DNA of 64,000 nucleotides from Haemophilus haemolyticus (GCF_003351405.1 NZ_CP031240.1:372001-436000); one strand, 5' to 3'; shown: positions 47,988 to 59,471, counted from the first letter of the stretch. Notes: generated by a model not told the origin, from the sequence alone. Numbers and translations: made by a program.

Positions 47988-50813
47988 TTATGCAAAATGG
48001 CGCTCTTCGCCATTACCCGCGACATTTTCTACACAACGTGGACAAAGTGTTGGATGTTCTGAATTTACACCAATTTTGTCAGAATAATGCCAGCAACGCG
48101 GACATTTTTCACCATTAGAACGTGCTACGCTTACCGCAATTCCCTCTAACTCACCCGCAGTCACATCCGTAGGTTTATCTGCTAATGCTTTCACTTCAGC
48201 TTTTGAGGTAATTAACACGAAACGTAATTCATTGCCTAATTGTTCTAACAATGCACGATATTCGTCATTCGCATAAAGAGTCACTTCTGCTTCTAAACCG
48301 CCACCAATCACTTTATCGTTACGCGCGACTTCTAATACACGGTTCACTTCAGAACGAACTTTAATCAGTTGTTGCCAGTAAGCATCATCTAATTTTTCAT
48401 TCTCGCCTAAACCGAACAAGCCTTGATAGAATTCTTCAGTAAATACGAATTCTGCACGACCACTTTCGGTTTGTGGTAAGTGTTGCCAAATTTCATCGGC
48501 AGTGAAAGATAAGATCGGTGCCATCCAACGAACTAATGCTTCAGCAATATGCCATAACGCAGTTTGACAACTACGACGAGCAAGGCTGTCTGCTTTCGTT
48601 GTATATTGACGATCTTTGATAATATCAAGGTAGAACGAACCCATTTCCACAGAACAGAAACGCATTAAACGTTGTACCACAGTGTGGAACTGATAGTTAT
48701 CATACGCATCTTTAATTTCTTTTTGTGCATCTAACGCACAAGCCACCGCCCAACGATCTAGGCTAATCATTTCTTCTGGTTTGACCAAATCACGTTTTGG
48801 ATCAAAACCATTCAAGTTTGCTAATAAGAAACGAGCGGTGTTACGAATACGACGATAGCTATCCGCTGCACGTTTTAAGATCTCATCAGAAACGGTCATT
48901 TCACCCGTATAATCAGTAGAAGCTACCCATAAACGTAAAATATCACCACCAAATTTATCCATGACTTCTTGTGGAGTCACAATGTTACCGATAGATTTTG
49001 ACATCTTACGGCCTTGACCATCCACAGTGAAACCGTGAGTTAAAACTTGTTTGTATGGCGCTTTGCTGTCTGTTGCCGTAGAAAGCATTAAAGAAGACAT
49101 GAACCAACCACGGTGTTGGTCAGAACCTTCCAAATACATATCGATATCTTGACCGTTAAATTCTGGGCGATTTGCGACAACAGAAGAATAGGTTGATCCT
49201 GAGTCAAACCATACATCAAGGGTATCAGGTACTTTGCGATAGGTTTCTGCATCCGCCCCTAATAATTCTTTTTCGTCTAAATCCCACCATGCTTGAATAC
49301 CGGCTTTCTCTACACGTTTAGCCACTTCTTCAAGTAACTCTAAAGTACGCGGATGAAGTTCTTCAGTTTCTTTGTGCACGAATAAGGTCATCGGCACGCC
49401 CCAAGTACGTTGACGGGAAATACACCAGTCTGGACGGTTTTCAACCATTTTCTCGATACGTGCTTGACCCCAATCTGGAATCCAACGAACTTGCTTAATT
49501 TCGCCTAATGCTTGTTGGCGTAACCCTTGTGTTTCCATGCCGATAAACCATTGCGGAGTAGCACGGAAAATAATCGGGGTTTTGTGACGCCAGCAATGTG
49601 GGTAACTGTGTTTGATTTTCTCAACTTTTAATAAATTACCTACTTCTTGTAATTTTTCAACTACGAGCGGATTTGCTTCAAATACGCCTTTACCAGCAAA
49701 GAATTCAGTGGTTGAAATAAATTTACCATCATTAGCTACTAAGCCTGCCATAGGGATATTATATTTTTGCCCTACAATAAAGTCGTCCAAGCCATGATCT
49801 GGCGCGGTATGTACTAAACCCGTACCACCATCAGTGGTCACGTGATCGCCTAAAATCACTGGCACAGTGAAATCATAGAACGGATGGTTAAAGCGTACTA
49901 ACTCAAGCGCCTGACCTTTTACTGAACCTAAAATTTCAACTTGTTCTACACCCACGGCTTTCGCTACGGATTCAACTAATTCAGCGGCTAAGATCACACG
50001 CTCATCGCCAAGTTGTACTAAGTTGTATTCTAATTCTGCATTTACTGCAATCGCACGGTTAGATGGTATTGTCCAAGGTGTGGTTGTCCAAATTACCGCG
50101 GATAATTTGCCATGGCCTTTACCTACTGCGTTAAATTTCTCTTCAATTTCAACCGCACTTACTGCTGGAAAACGCACATAGATAGATGGAGAAACTTTGT
50201 CTTCATATTCCACTTCTGCTTCTGCTAAAGAAGAGCCACAATCCAAACACCAGTGCACCGGTTTTGAACCTTTATATAAGTGACCATTAGCAATCACTTT
50301 ACCGAGTGTACGGATAATGTTTGCTTCGGTATCGAAGTTCATTGTTAAATAAGGATTATCCCAATCGCCTAACACGCCTAAACGGATAAAATCTTTTTTC
50401 TGACCTTCTACTTGTTCCGCAGCATATTCACGGCATTTTTGACGGAATTCAGCTGCCGTAATTTTCTCGTTTGGCTTGCCCACCAAGCCTTCTACTTTTA
50501 ATTCAATCGGCAAGCCGTGGCAGTCCCAACCCGGAATATAAGGGGAATCAAAACCTAATGCGGTTTTGGATTTAATAATAATATCTTTCAAAATTTTGTT
50601 TACTGCGTGACCAATATGAATGTTACCGTTCGCATACGGAGGACCATCATGCAGAATAAAAGATTTTTTGCCTTTGCTCGCTTCACGAATTTTTTGGTAA
50701 AGATTTTTCTCGTACCAATTTTTCAACATATCAGGTTCGCGCTTAGCTAAATCACCGCGCATTGGAAAGCTGGTTTCCGGTAGGTTAAGAGTGTTTTTGT
50801 AATCGACTGTCAT
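47988..50813 (-). CDS. ileS: isoleucyl-tRNA synthetase
   Basis: A class I synthetase of 941 residues starting [20 protein letters not shown] (ATG at 50813; an upstream TTG would be odd). HIGH motif [17 protein letters not shown] (~residue 57), the KMSKS loop [10 protein letters not shown] (~residue 603), an editing domain ([16 protein letters not shown]), and a C-terminal zinc site CPRCWHYSD...CPRCVENV. It is directly followed upstream by ribF, as in many gammaproteobacteria. Confidence 0.97.
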   Translation of the reverse strand: MTVDYKNTLNLPETSFPMRGDLAKREPDMLKNWYEKNLYQKIREASKGKKSFILHDGPPYANGNIHIGHAVNKILKDIIIKSKTALGFDSPYIPGWDCHGLPIELKVEGLVGKPNEKITAAEFRQKCREYAAEQVEGQKKDFIRLGVLGDWDNPYLTMNFDTEANIIRTLGKVIANGHLYKGSKPVHWCLDCGSSLAEAEVEYEDKVSPSIYVRFPAVSAVEIEEKFNAVGKGHGKLSAVIWTTTPWTIPSNRAIAVNAELEYNLVQLGDERVILAAELVESVAKAVGVEQVEILGSVKGQALELVRFNHPFYDFTVPVILGDHVTTDGGTGLVHTAPDHGLDDFIVGQKYNIPMAGLVANDGKFISTTEFFAGKGVFEANPLVVEKLQEVGNLLKVEKIKHSYPHCWRHKTPIIFRATPQWFIGMETQGLRQQALGEIKQVRWIPDWGQARIEKMVENRPDWCISRQRTWGVPMTLFVHKETEELHPRTLELLEEVAKRVEKAGIQAWWDLDEKELLGADAETYRKVPDTLDVWFDSGSTYSSVVANRPEFNGQDIDMYLEGSDQHRGWFMSSLMLSTATDSKAPYKQVLTHGFTVDGQGRKMSKSIGNIVTPQEVMDKFGGDILRLWVASTDYTGEMTVSDEILKRAADSYRRIRNTARFLLANLNGFDPKRDLVKPEEMISLDRWAVACALDAQKEIKDAYDNYQFHTVVQRLMRFCSVEMGSFYLDIIKDRQYTTKADSLARRSCQTALWHIAEALVRWMAPILSFTADEIWQHLPQTESGRAEFVFTEEFYQGLFGLGENEKLDDAYWQQLIKVRSEVNRVLEVARNDKVIGGGLEAEVTLYANDEYRALLEQLGNELRFVLITSKAEVKALADKPTDVTAGELEGIAVSVARSNGEKCPRCWHYSDKIGVNSEHPTLCPRCVENVAGNGEERHFA

Positions 50814-50841
50814 TTTATTTTCCAATTTTTACATTTTAAAA

Positions 50842-51780
50842 TTAACTGTTAAAAAACGCTTTCGCTGTTTCTACATCTTTCTCAATTTGCACTTTCAAAT
50901 CATCAAAAGACGGGAATTTAATCTCGTTTCTAATCTTGTGGCAGAATTCGACTTCCACCATTTGGCTATAAATATTCTGAGAAAAATCAAATAAATGAAC
51001 TTCTAATAATTGCATTAATCCATTTATAGTTGGCCGTTTTCCCATATTGGCCACACCGTTAAAAATCTCACCTGATTTTAACCGCACTTTTACGGCATAA
51101 ACACCTTTGATTGGATTTACTTGTCTATGCAAACGAATATTTGCCGTTGGAAATCCTATTGTTCTACCTAACTTATTACCATGGATCACACGCCCGAAAA
51201 TACGATAAGGTTTACCGAGTAAATTTTCCGCATGCTGTAAATCATCTTTAGCTAATGCTTCACGGATAGCGGTGCTACTGATACGTAACTCATCTAAACA
51301 GAAGGTACGGCTGTCTTCTACTTCAAAACCAAACTGCTTTCCGGCTTGTTGCAACATCGCAAAATTACCTTGGCGTTTTGAGCCGAACTTAAAATCATCG
51401 CCAATGCTTAAAAATTTCACATGTAGATGATTAACAAGCGTTTGCTCAATAAACACATCAGCTGGTTGCTCAGCAAAAGTGCGGTCAAATTTCGCCACAA
51501 TTACGACATCAACCCTAGCCTTTTCTAGATAATAAATTTTGTCACGCAAGCGCATTAAACGGGCTGGTGCATTTTCCCCCATAAAATATTCACGCGGCTG
51601 TGATTCAAATAACAATACCGCCATGGGTAAATTTAATTCGTCAGCTTTTTGGCGCAAATGGCGGAGGACTGCTTGATGCCCTAAATGCACACCATCAAAA
51701 TTGCCGATCGTTAGCGCACAACCTTGTAAAACACGATTTGCATTATGAAGCCCGCGAATTAATTGCATGTCCTTATCCAT
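50842..51780 (-). CDS. ribF: RibF, bifunctional riboflavin kinase / FAD synthetase
   Basis: RibF turns riboflavin into FMN and FAD. The 312-residue protein has the FAD-synthetase nucleotidyltransferase motif IGNFDGVHLGHQAVLRHL (N-terminal half), RISSTAIREALAKDDL, and the C-terminal flavokinase motif GRTIGFPTANIRL with NGVANMGKRPT. An internal ATG (51768) four codons in is an alternative start. It lies between murJ and ileS in the same direction. Confidence 0.95.
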   Translation of the reverse strand: MDKDMQLIRGLHNANRVLQGCALTIGNFDGVHLGHQAVLRHLRQKADELNLPMAVLLFESQPREYFMGENAPARLMRLRDKIYYLEKARVDVVIVAKFDRTFAEQPADVFIEQTLVNHLHVKFLSIGDDFKFGSKRQGNFAMLQQAGKQFGFEVEDSRTFCLDELRISSTAIREALAKDDLQHAENLLGKPYRIFGRVIHGNKLGRTIGFPTANIRLHRQVNPIKGVYAVKVRLKSGEIFNGVANMGKRPTINGLMQLLEVHLFDFSQNIYSQMVEVEFCHKIRNEIKFPSFDDLKVQIEKDVETAKAFFNS

Positions 51781-51814
51781 GAAAATAAGAGAATTTCGGC
51801 ATTATAGCGAGAAG

Positions 51815-53389
51815 TTAGTTTTTTGTCAGCAAATGGTGCTTGCGAACGCCTAATAAAATCAACGTTGCACCATAAACTATTGCGGCTAATACAATCAACC
51901 AAACAAGCCAATAAACACGCATGAAGAAATCCATTTTCGCCCATTGGTTGATTTCAGGCACGTAATACCAAACTGCCGCACCCATTGCGATTGCTGCCAA
52001 TAAAACTTTGACAAAAAAGACCGCACTTTTACGTGAGAAATAATAGACATCCGCTTTGGCTAAGCCGCGATAGAGTAAGTAGGCGTTAAGGGTTGCCGAC
52101 ATTGCTGAAGCAATGGCTAAACCCACATAACTGAAAGGAATCGCCAATAGGTTAAAGCCCATATTACTCACCATGGCAATAATGCCGATTTTTACTGGCG
52201 TTTTGGTATCTTGGCGGGCGTAATAGCCATTGGCGAGGATTTTAATCAACATAAAGCTAAGTAACCCCCCGTTAAATGCCCATAAAGAATAAGAGGCCGC
52301 ATGAACATCATTTAGCATGAAATTTCCACGCATAAAGAGCGTAAGTAACATTGGCTGAGCCAATACAGCAATACCAATGGCGGCTGGAACGCCAAGTAAT
52401 AAAATCATTCGTACGCCCCAATCCATTGTATTACGAAAATCAACCGCACTTTTATCTGAATCGCCTTCACGATTAACGTGGTGGCGAGCAAGTGTTGGCA
52501 AAATTACGGTAGAAATAGCAATGCCAAATAAACCGAGAGGAAATTCCAGTAAGCGGTCGGAGTAATACAGCCAGCTAATAGAGCCCGTCATCAAGAAGCT
52601 CGCAATCACTGTATCCAGCAAAAGATTAATTTGACTTACCGATACACCAAATAACGCAGGGATCATTAATTTACGAATTTTGGTTACGCCTTCATCCCGC
52701 CAAGCCCATTTGGGTTTCACCAGTAAACCAGCTTGTTTCATAAATGGAATTTGGAATAAGAACTGTAATAAGCCGCCTAGAAAAATACCGATAGCCAACG
52801 CAAGATCTGGATTGTCCATTTGTGGTGCAAGGAAAAGTGCGGTGGCAATCATCGCTATATTTAATAACACAGGTGAAAAGGACATCACGCCGAATTTCCC
52901 AATCGTATTAAGCACAGCTCCAGAAAGCGCGACAAAAGTAACAAACCATAAATAAGGAAAAGTTATTTTAAGTAAAAGGGAAGCTTGTTCAAATTTATGT
53001 GCATCAAGGCCATCATTCATCCAATCGGTGAACCAGCCCATCCCAAATAAAGCGGCAACGATAGGTGAGCCAATCATCGCGAGGATCGTAACAATACTGA
53101 CCAATCCCCCAAGGGTACCAGAAACTTTTCCAATAAATTCACGGGTTTTATTAATATCACCAGATTTTTGATATTCTGCGAGAACAGGGACAAAAGCCTG
53201 TGAAAAAGCCCCCTCAGCAAATAAACGGCGAAGAAAATTTGGGATACGATTAGCAAATAAAAAAACATCCGCCGCCGCGCCTGCCCCAATGAGATGAGCG
53301 ATAACTACATCGCGCACAAGACCTAACACTCTTGATAATAAAGTCATAGAACTAACAACAATGCTAGATTTTAAAAGTCGTTTACTCAA
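51815..53389 (-). CDS. murJ: MurJ, lipid II flippase
   Basis: MurJ (MviN) moves lipid II across the inner membrane for peptidoglycan synthesis. The 524-residue protein has 14 predicted helices in two lobes. Signature blocks: SMTLLSRVLGLVRDVVIAHL, DVFLFANRIPNFLRRLFAEG and AFSQAFVPVLAEYQ. It starts MSKRLLKSSIVV. It is followed by ribF, as in many relatives. Confidence 0.95.
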   Translation of the reverse strand: MSKRLLKSSIVVSSMTLLSRVLGLVRDVVIAHLIGAGAAADVFLFANRIPNFLRRLFAEGAFSQAFVPVLAEYQKSGDINKTREFIGKVSGTLGGLVSIVTILAMIGSPIVAALFGMGWFTDWMNDGLDAHKFEQASLLLKITFPYLWFVTFVALSGAVLNTIGKFGVMSFSPVLLNIAMIATALFLAPQMDNPDLALAIGIFLGGLLQFLFQIPFMKQAGLLVKPKWAWRDEGVTKIRKLMIPALFGVSVSQINLLLDTVIASFLMTGSISWLYYSDRLLEFPLGLFGIAISTVILPTLARHHVNREGDSDKSAVDFRNTMDWGVRMILLLGVPAAIGIAVLAQPMLLTLFMRGNFMLNDVHAASYSLWAFNGGLLSFMLIKILANGYYARQDTKTPVKIGIIAMVSNMGFNLLAIPFSYVGLAIASAMSATLNAYLLYRGLAKADVYYFSRKSAVFFVKVLLAAIAMGAAVWYYVPEINQWAKMDFFMRVYWLVWLIVLAAIVYGATLILLGVRKHHLLTKN

Positions 53390-53576
53390 AATATTCTTCT
53401 CTACCCTAAAATTTTTGCCTAATTGTATAGAAATTTTGTTTTTACGCTATATTCCGTGAAAAAAAACTGATAAAATCCGCCGCACATCGTTTGTGTGAGC
53501 CCATATTGAAAGAGCTTGTAAAAATAACGATACTTACTTTCGGTTGTGTCTCACCGAAATCAACACAAATTTTCCA

Positions 53577-53605
53577 TTGACAAAAGTATAAAAAATCGGC
53601 ATATT
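53577..53605 (+). promoter_or_regulatory. probable rpsT promoter
   Basis: A consensus -35 (TTGACA, 53577-53582) and a -10 (CATATT, 53600-53605) are spaced by 17 bases, about 50 bases before the rpsT start. Position inferred by eye. The rest of the 266-base murJ-rpsT gap is AT-rich without another feature I can name. Confidence 0.55.
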
Positions 53606-53655
53606 GACGCCCTTTATTTTGTCTATCAATCAACAGAAATTTTAGGAGTTTGACC

Positions 53656-53919
53656 TTGGCTAATATCAAGTCAGCAAAAAAACGCGCGGTTCAATCTGAA
53701 AAACGCCGCCAACACAACGCAAGCCAACGCTCTATGATGCGTACTTACATCAAAAAAGTATATGCTCAAGTAGCAGCAGGTGAAAAAGCAGCAGCTGAAG
53801 CAGCATTCGTTGAAATGCAAAAAGTTGTTGACCGTATGGCTTCTAAAGGCTTAATCCACGCTAACAAAGCAGCAAACCACAAATCTAAATTAGCTGCACA
53901 AATCAAAAAATTAGCGTAA
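53656..53919 (+). CDS. rpsT: 30S ribosomal protein S20
   Basis: An 87-residue, strongly basic protein: [20 protein letters not shown]... with the S20 helices [15 protein letters not shown] and [18 protein letters not shown]. The start is TTG at 53656, seven bases after AGGAG; rpsT of E. coli also starts with UUG, which is part of its autoregulation. Codon use is that of a highly expressed gene. A terminator made of an uptake-signal pair follows. Confidence 0.96.
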   Translation: MANIKSAKKRAVQSEKRRQHNASQRSMMRTYIKKVYAQVAAGEKAAAEAAFVEMQKVVDRMASKGLIHANKAANHKSKLAAQIKKLA

Positions 53920-53944
53920 TTTTTAGCTAGAAAGAATAAAAAAT

Positions 53945-53970
53945 AAAACCGCACTTTAAAGTGCGGTTTT
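53945..53970. terminator. uptake-signal palindrome between rpsT and DUF5358 gene
   Basis: A perfect 26-base palindrome (AAAACCGCACTTT followed by its complement) made of two abutting uptake signals, with T-runs on both strands. It serves convergent rpsT and the DUF5358 gene. Confidence 0.9.
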
Positions 53971-53990
53971 TTATTTCATCGAATTTTAGA

Positions 53991-54557
53991 CTAAAGTAAC
54001 AACATCGATCCCCATTTGATAATATCAAAGAAGAATTTATTTTCATTCGTCGCGATACCATCAGGATTTTTCGGTGTGCCATCTTCATTTTTCTGTACTT
54101 CCACCATGCCATTTTTATATTGACCTTTCACGACAGCCAAATCATCGCGCGCTTCATTACGTAATTTTAAACACGCCTGTTCAGTTAAAGGCTCAACATT
54201 ACCCACTTCGGTACGAAATTTTTTAAACTGATAGCTTGCGTAATTCATCGATTTTTCATCACCTTGAATAATCTTCACATATTGCTCGCCAATAATTTTT
54301 TCCAACGGATAGAAAAAGACATATTGTGAGTGAATATAGCTATCTTCTTTAGAAAAATGCTGTTGCAAAATCCGAGTTAAATTTGGGTAAACGCATTGTT
54401 CTGCTTGCTTACTTGCAATCGCCCATTGTTTTGCATCTTGATCGGAAAGTTGGTAATCTGCCCCCGCAAATTCACCAGGGATTGCGGATTGTGAGCTACC
54501 AAACATTGAGCAGCTAGACAGCAATGCTGCCACACCTAAGGTTGCAATTAATTTCAC
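53991..54557 (-). CDS. DUF5358-type lipoprotein
   Basis: A 188-residue lipoprotein ([20 protein letters not shown]; lipobox LSSC). The helical mature part ([57 protein letters not shown]) holds two more Cys. This resembles the Pasteurellaceae DUF5358 group; the function is unknown. It faces rpsT convergently and is divergent from menB. Confidence 0.75.
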   Translation of the reverse strand: MKLIATLGVAALLSSCSMFGSSQSAIPGEFAGADYQLSDQDAKQWAIASKQAEQCVYPNLTRILQQHFSKEDSYIHSQYVFFYPLEKIIGEQYVKIIQGDEKSMNYASYQFKKFRTEVGNVEPLTEQACLKLRNEARDDLAVVKGQYKNGMVEVQKNEDGTPKNPDGIATNENKFFFDIIKWGSMLLL

Positions 54558-54702
54558 ATTTGATCCTTATAAAAATGAGAATGCGCAAAATTCTAGCAAT
54601 ATCTTCACTACAGATAAAGCAGCAAATGAATTTAGTTTTCCTGATCCGAAAAACTTCCGCTATAATGACCGCACTTTTTTACGTTAATTAAAAGGAATTC
54701 TC

Positions 54703-55560
54703 ATGCAAAATCCAAAAGATGATGTGTTATATGCGCCTGTTGAATGGGTCGATCACAGCGAAGGCTATAGCGACATTCGCTATCATAAATCTACTGATGG
54801 TATTGCCAAAATTACCATTAACCGCCCTGAAGTTCGTAATGCATTTCGTCCACAAACAGTGAAAGAAATGATCACTGCATTTTCTGATGCACGCTTCGAT
54901 GAAAACATTGGTGTCATTGTATTAACTGGCGAAGGCGAAAAAGCATTCTGTTCTGGTGGTGACCAAAAAGTACGTGGCGATTACGGCGGTTATAAAGATG
55001 ACAGCGGCGTACATCACTTAAATGTATTAGATTTCCAACGCGATATTCGTTCTTGTCCAAAACCGGTTGTGGCAATGGTGGCCGGTTATGCAATTGGTGG
55101 TGGCCATGTATTACATATGCTTTGCGACTTAACCATTGCTGCTGAAAATGCTATTTTCGGTCAAACAGGGCCAAAAGTCGGCTCATTCGATGGTGGTTGG
55201 GGAGCAAGCTATATGGCTCGTTTAGTGGGTCAGAAAAAAGCGCGTGAAATTTGGTTCTTATGCCGTCAATATAATGCACAAGAAGCATTAGACATGGGCT
55301 TAGTCAATACTGTTGTGCCTTATGCTGATCTTGAAAAAGAAACTGTACGCTGGTGTCGTGAAATGTTACGCAATAGCCCAATCGCAATTCGTTGTTTGAA
55401 AGCGGCATTAAATGCTGACTGTGATGGCCAAGCTGGTCTTCAAGAATTGGCAGGTAACGCAACAATGTTGTTCTACATGACTGAAGAAGGTCAAGAAGGT
55501 CGTAATGCGTTTAACGAAAAACGCGCCCCAGACTTCAGCAAATTCAGACGTAACCCTTAA
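54703..55560 (+). CDS. menB: MenB, naphthoate synthase
   Basis: MenB closes the second ring of menaquinone from o-succinylbenzoyl-CoA. The 285-residue crotonase-fold protein has [18 protein letters not shown], the oxyanion-hole [35 protein letters not shown] and [20 protein letters not shown], typical MenB blocks. AAGGAATTC precedes ATG. menC follows; the Nrf system upstream in the window uses menaquinol, so the pathway is consistent with anaerobic life. Confidence 0.97.
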   Translation: MQNPKDDVLYAPVEWVDHSEGYSDIRYHKSTDGIAKITINRPEVRNAFRPQTVKEMITAFSDARFDENIGVIVLTGEGEKAFCSGGDQKVRGDYGGYKDDSGVHHLNVLDFQRDIRSCPKPVVAMVAGYAIGGGHVLHMLCDLTIAAENAIFGQTGPKVGSFDGGWGASYMARLVGQKKAREIWFLCRQYNAQEALDMGLVNTVVPYADLEKETVRWCREMLRNSPIAIRCLKAALNADCDGQAGLQELAGNATMLFYMTEEGQEGRNAFNEKRAPDFSKFRRNP

Positions 55561-55571
55561 TTTATCGTTCT

Positions 55572-55612
55572 AAAGTGCGGTTAAAAATCTTCGTGAATTT
55601 TGACCGCACTTT
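55572..55612 (+). terminator. uptake-signal hairpin between menB and menC
   Basis: Inverted uptake signals (55572-55581 and 55603-55612) form a 10-bp stem with a 21-base loop, followed by TGTATTGG. It may act as a weak terminator or stabiliser of the menB 3' end. Confidence 0.5.
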
Positions 55613-55628
55613 TGTATTGGGAGCAAGC

Positions 55629-56618
55629 ATGGCTGAAAAATCATTTAATCTTTACCGTTATTCCATCCCCGTTGATAGTCAACTTATTCTGCGTGATCGT
55701 TTTTTAAAACGCCGTGAAGGCTTAATCGTAAGAGTAAGTTGCAGCCGAGACGGTTGGGGAGAAATCGCCCCGCTACCTGGTTTTAGCGAAGAAACCTTAA
55801 ACCAAGCTCAAGAACAAGCAATGGAATGGCTAACGACATGGTGCAATGCAAGCTGTGACGCACCTCGCGTACCATTAGATGGCACCTATCCCTCCGTTGC
55901 TTTTGGTATCAGTTGCGCAATGGATGAAATGAAAGGTTATTTACAAGCTGAAGGCAATTACCATACAGCACCACTTTGTTATGGCGATCCCGATGAATTG
56001 TATGCCAAACTTGCGAGCATAGCAGGCGAAAAAGTAGCAAAGATGAAAGTGGGCAGATACGAAGCCAATCACGATGGATTAATTGCCGATATGTTTTTAG
56101 AAGCGATTCCCGATTTACAATTACGACTGGATGCAAACCGCCATTGGTCGTTAGAAAAAGCGTTACAATTTGCCTCTAAAGTCAAACTGCAACATAGAAA
56201 ACGTATTCAATTTTTAGAAGAACCTTGTAAAACACAAGCACTCAGTCGTGAATTTGCAGCTCAAACCGATATTGCGATTGCGTGGGATGAATCCGTACGA
56301 GAGCCTAATTTTTGCTTGGAAAAAGAACCGCACTTATCGGCTGTCGTAATCAAACCCACTTTAATTGGTTCAATTCAACGTTGTGCTGAACTCATTAACC
56401 AAGCACATTTGTTAGGCCTAAAAGCGGTTATTAGTTCAAGTATCGAAAGCAGTTTAGGGCTCTCTCAGCTCGCGCGAATCGCACAACAATACACTCCGAA
56501 TGTAACTCCAGGCTTAGACACGTTAGATTTGATGGAACATCAAGTACTACGCGCTTGGCCTGGTTCTGATTTACCTATTGTGGATTTAGAATCTGAATTT
56601 ATCACTAAAATTATCTGA
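55629..56618 (+). CDS. menC: MenC, o-succinylbenzoate synthase
   Basis: A 329-residue enolase-superfamily enzyme that dehydrates SHCHC to o-succinylbenzoate. The start at 55629 (MAEKSFNLYRYSIPVDSQL) has GGGAGC upstream; the frame is open 18 codons earlier, through the uptake-signal hairpin. Motifs: GWGEIAPLPGFSEETLNQA, the Lys pair VAKMKVGRYEA, RLDANRHWS, FLEEPCK, AWDESV and VIKPTLIGS (second Lys), then SSSIESSLGLSQLARIAQ. Confidence 0.94.
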   Translation: MAEKSFNLYRYSIPVDSQLILRDRFLKRREGLIVRVSCSRDGWGEIAPLPGFSEETLNQAQEQAMEWLTTWCNASCDAPRVPLDGTYPSVAFGISCAMDEMKGYLQAEGNYHTAPLCYGDPDELYAKLASIAGEKVAKMKVGRYEANHDGLIADMFLEAIPDLQLRLDANRHWSLEKALQFASKVKLQHRKRIQFLEEPCKTQALSREFAAQTDIAIAWDESVREPNFCLEKEPHLSAVVIKPTLIGSIQRCAELINQAHLLGLKAVISSSIESSLGLSQLARIAQQYTPNVTPGLDTLDLMEHQVLRAWPGSDLPIVDLESEFITKII

Positions 56619-56674
56619 TTCGACCACCCAAAATCGAAAAATCAGTATAATGCGCCACACAAAAAGGATTAAAA

Positions 56675-57124
56675 ATGTCGCAAACACACAGAATTTTGCT
56701 GTTAAATGGCCCGAACTTAAATATGTTAGGGGCTCGCGAGCCAAAACATTATGGCAGTATTTCTCTTGCATCCATTGAAGAGAAAATACAAACTTTAGCC
56801 ACTCAACACAATGTAAAAGTGGAATGTTTTCAAGCCAATAGTGAAGAAAAATTAATTAATAAGATCCACGAAAGTTTTCAGCAAGTCGATTTTATTTTAA
56901 TTAATCCTGCTGCCTACACTCATACCAGTGTAGCATTGCGCGATGCACTTTTAGCTGTTTCAATTCCTTTTGTGGAGATTCATTTATCCAACGTGCATAA
57001 ACGTGAATCATTTCGTCATCATTCTTATTTTAGCGATGTGGCTGAAGGCGTTATTTGCGGTTTAGGCGCAAAAGGTTACGAGTTTGCCTTTTTATTTGCT
57101 ATCGATTACCTTGCTAAAAAATAA
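56675..57124 (+). CDS. aroQ: AroQ, type II 3-dehydroquinate dehydratase
   Basis: A 149-residue dodecameric enzyme of the shikimate pathway. It starts [20 protein letters not shown] with the catalytic Tyr following ([14 protein letters not shown]), then [20 protein letters not shown] and [20 protein letters not shown] with the catalytic His. It is often found next to accB, as here. AAAAGG precedes ATG. Confidence 0.96.
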   Translation: MSQTHRILLLNGPNLNMLGAREPKHYGSISLASIEEKIQTLATQHNVKVECFQANSEEKLINKIHESFQQVDFILINPAAYTHTSVALRDALLAVSIPFVEIHLSNVHKRESFRHHSYFSDVAEGVICGLGAKGYEFAFLFAIDYLAKK

Positions 57125-57218
57125 GAAAATCGAGCATTTTGGGCGAAATTCACAGAATTTTATCGCAAATTTGCAAAATTTAAGGTAATCTTTACAACAC
57201 AAAAATAAGTTTATTCAT

Positions 57219-57248
57219 AACCGCACTTTTTCATTTAAAAGTGCGGTT
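57219..57248 (+). terminator. uptake-signal hairpin between aroQ and accB
   Basis: A perfect 12-bp stem (AACCGCACTTTT / AAAAGTGCGGTT) with a 6-base loop lies in the leader of accB, 28 bases before its ATG. It may terminate aroQ or act in the accB leader. Confidence 0.6.
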
Positions 57249-57276
57249 AAAATTTCAATCTTTTTAGGAAGAACGT

Positions 57277-57744
57277 ATGGACATTCGTAAAATCAAAAAA
57301 TTAATCGAATTAGTAGAAGAATCTGGCATTACTGAATTAGAAGTGCAAGAAGAAGAAGGTACAGTACGTATTAGCCGTGCAGCGCCAGCAGTTGCTCCAG
57401 CAGCAATTCAATACGCTACAGCACCAGTGGTAGCACCAACTCCAGCTGCTGTGCCAGCTCAAGCGCCAGCAGCGGCGACACCAGCGCCAGCAGCATCCGA
57501 TGAATTATCAGGCCATCTTGTACGTTCACCAATGGTAGGAACGTTCTATCGCAGCCCAAGCCCAGAAGCAAAAGCATTCGTTGAAGTGGGTCAATCTGTG
57601 AAAGTTGGCGACACGCTTTGTATCGTTGAAGCAATGAAAATGATGAACCGCATTGAAGCAGACAAAGCTGGCGTAGTAAAAGCAATTCTTATCAACGACG
57701 GTGACGCTGTTGAATTCGACGAACCATTAATCGTTATTGAATAA
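57277..57744 (+). CDS. accB: AccB, biotin carboxyl carrier protein
   Basis: The 155-residue carrier of acetyl-CoA carboxylase: [20 protein letters not shown], an Ala/Pro-rich linker (residues ~35-80) and a biotinyl domain with [13 protein letters not shown], whose middle Lys (residue ~121) is biotinylated. AccC follows. Biotin comes from the pathway ending with bioB at 39-40 kb. Confidence 0.96.
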   Translation: MDIRKIKKLIELVEESGITELEVQEEEGTVRISRAAPAVAPAAIQYATAPVVAPTPAAVPAQAPAAATPAPAASDELSGHLVRSPMVGTFYRSPSPEAKAFVEVGQSVKVGDTLCIVEAMKMMNRIEADKAGVVKAILINDGDAVEFDEPLIVIE

Positions 57745-57762
57745 TTTCCAATATTTTCGTCG

Positions 57763-57780
57763 GGCGGACTTTAGTCCGCC
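57763..57780 (+). other. short palindrome in the accB-accC gap
   Basis: GGCGGACT-TT-AGTCCGCC, an 8-bp stem with a 2-base loop, 18 bases after accB. No clear T-run follows (TATTTC), so it could be an attenuator or stability element. The remaining ~140 bases before accC are AT-rich; AGGGAGAA at 57858 is not at a start codon. I see no ORF there. Confidence 0.4.
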
Positions 57781-57920
57781 TATTTCATATACAAACAATT
57801 AGAGCGAATTTATCGTAGGCGATATAAATTGAAATCTGTTCACACCAAATTTTATAGGGAGAACAATATTTCAAGAACCTACATAAAAATTCACGTCTAT
57901 CTGACTAAACGGACTCTTTT

Positions 57921-59267
57921 ATGTTAGAAAAAGTTGTGATTGCTAACCGCGGTGAAATTGCACTACGCATTTTACGTGCTTGTAAAGAATTAGGTATTAA
58001 AACTGTGGCGGTTCACTCCACCGCTGATCGTGATTTAAAACACGTTTTACTCGCTGATGAAACCGTTTGTATCGGTCCAGCACCTTCCGCAAAAAGTTAT
58101 TTAAATATTCCAGCTATCATTGCTGCCGCCGAAGTAACAGGCGCAGATGCAATTCATCCAGGATACGGTTTTTTATCTGAAAATGCTGATTTTGCTGAAC
58201 AAGTTGAACGCTCAGGTTTCACTTTCATCGGCCCAACAGCTGATGTCATCCGTTTAATGGGCGATAAAGTTTCAGCTATTAAAGCGATGAAAAAAGCAGG
58301 CGTGCCTTGTGTGCCGGGTTCTGATGGCCCTGTAGGTAACGACATTGCTAAAAATAAAGAAATTGCTAAACGTATTGGCTATCCAATCATCATCAAAGCA
58401 TCCGGCGGTGGTGGCGGCCGAGGAATGCGTGTTGTTCGTGGCGAAGACGCATTAGAAGAATCTATCGCGATGACTAAAGCAGAAGCGAAAGCTGCATTCA
58501 ATAATGATATGGTCTATATGGAAAAATACTTAGAAAATCCACGTCACGTGGAAATTCAAGTATTAGCAGACACGCATGGCAATGCAGTTTATTTGGCTGA
58601 ACGTGACTGCTCAATGCAGCGTCGTCACCAAAAAGTTGTGGAAGAAGCGCCTGCTCCAGGCATCACAGAAGAAGTTCGCCGCGATATCGGCTCTCGCTGT
58701 GCAAAAGCTTGTGTAGAAATCGGCTATCGCGGAGCAGGTACGTTTGAATTCTTATATGAAAATGGCGAATTCTATTTCATTGAAATGAATACTCGTATTC
58801 AAGTGGAACACCCTGTAACTGAAATGATTACAGGTGTAGATTTAGTGAAAGAGCAATTACGCATCGCTGCAGGCTTGCCGATTTCCTTTAAACAAGAAGA
58901 CATCAAAGTTAAAGGCCATGCAATAGAATGCCGCATTAACGCAGAAGATCCAAAAACATTCTTACCATCTCCAGGAAAAGTAAATCACTTACATTCACCG
59001 GGCGGATTGGGTGTTCGTTGGGATTCTCATGTTTATGGTGGCTATACGGTGCCTCCACATTACGACTCTATGATCGCAAAACTTATCACTTATGGCGATA
59101 CGCGTGAAGTTGCAATCCGTCGTATGCAAAATGCATTATCTGAAACAATTATTGATGGTATCAAGACCAACATCCCACTTCATGAATTAATTCTTGAAGA
59201 TGAAAATTTCCAAAAAGGTGGAACAAATATCCACTATTTGGAGAAAAAATTAGGTATGCATGAATAA
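57921..59267 (+). CDS. accC: AccC, biotin carboxylase
   Basis: The 448-residue ATP-grasp enzyme carboxylates AccB-biotin in the first step of fatty-acid synthesis. [20 protein letters not shown], the Gly-rich loop [61 protein letters not shown] and the C-terminal [16 protein letters not shown] are all present. The ribosome site is weak, which fits lower expression than accB. Confidence 0.97.
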   Translation: MLEKVVIANRGEIALRILRACKELGIKTVAVHSTADRDLKHVLLADETVCIGPAPSAKSYLNIPAIIAAAEVTGADAIHPGYGFLSENADFAEQVERSGFTFIGPTADVIRLMGDKVSAIKAMKKAGVPCVPGSDGPVGNDIAKNKEIAKRIGYPIIIKASGGGGGRGMRVVRGEDALEESIAMTKAEAKAAFNNDMVYMEKYLENPRHVEIQVLADTHGNAVYLAERDCSMQRRHQKVVEEAPAPGITEEVRRDIGSRCAKACVEIGYRGAGTFEFLYENGEFYFIEMNTRIQVEHPVTEMITGVDLVKEQLRIAAGLPISFKQEDIKVKGHAIECRINAEDPKTFLPSPGKVNHLHSPGGLGVRWDSHVYGGYTVPPHYDSMIAKLITYGDTREVAIRRMQNALSETIIDGIKTNIPLHELILEDENFQKGGTNIHYLEKKLGMHE

Positions 59268-59276
59268 TTAAAATTT

Positions 59277-59302
59277 AAATGGCTAACAGATGTTAGCCAT
59301 TT
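59277..59302 (+). terminator. terminator of accC
   Basis: A perfect 12-bp stem (AAATGGCTAACA / TGTTAGCCATTT) with a 2-base loop, followed by TCGC. The weak T-run makes it imperfect, but it ends the accBC unit. Confidence 0.7.
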
Positions 59303-59471
59303 TCGCATGTTCCTAAAACTTATTTAATGATAATAAACACTAGAATCAGCAAAACATTTTGAATTATTCAAAAAAGTTGTAAGATTAGCAAACATAAGGG
59401 GTGTATAAAATATATGCCCCTTATACCATTCAAAAATATACTTTCACTTATAAAAAATTTAAGGAAGAAAC

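Noticed and set aside
57416..57685. Leu/Gln-rich frame antisense to accB
   Set aside because: It arises from the Ala/Pro-rich linker of accB read backwards; no start signals.
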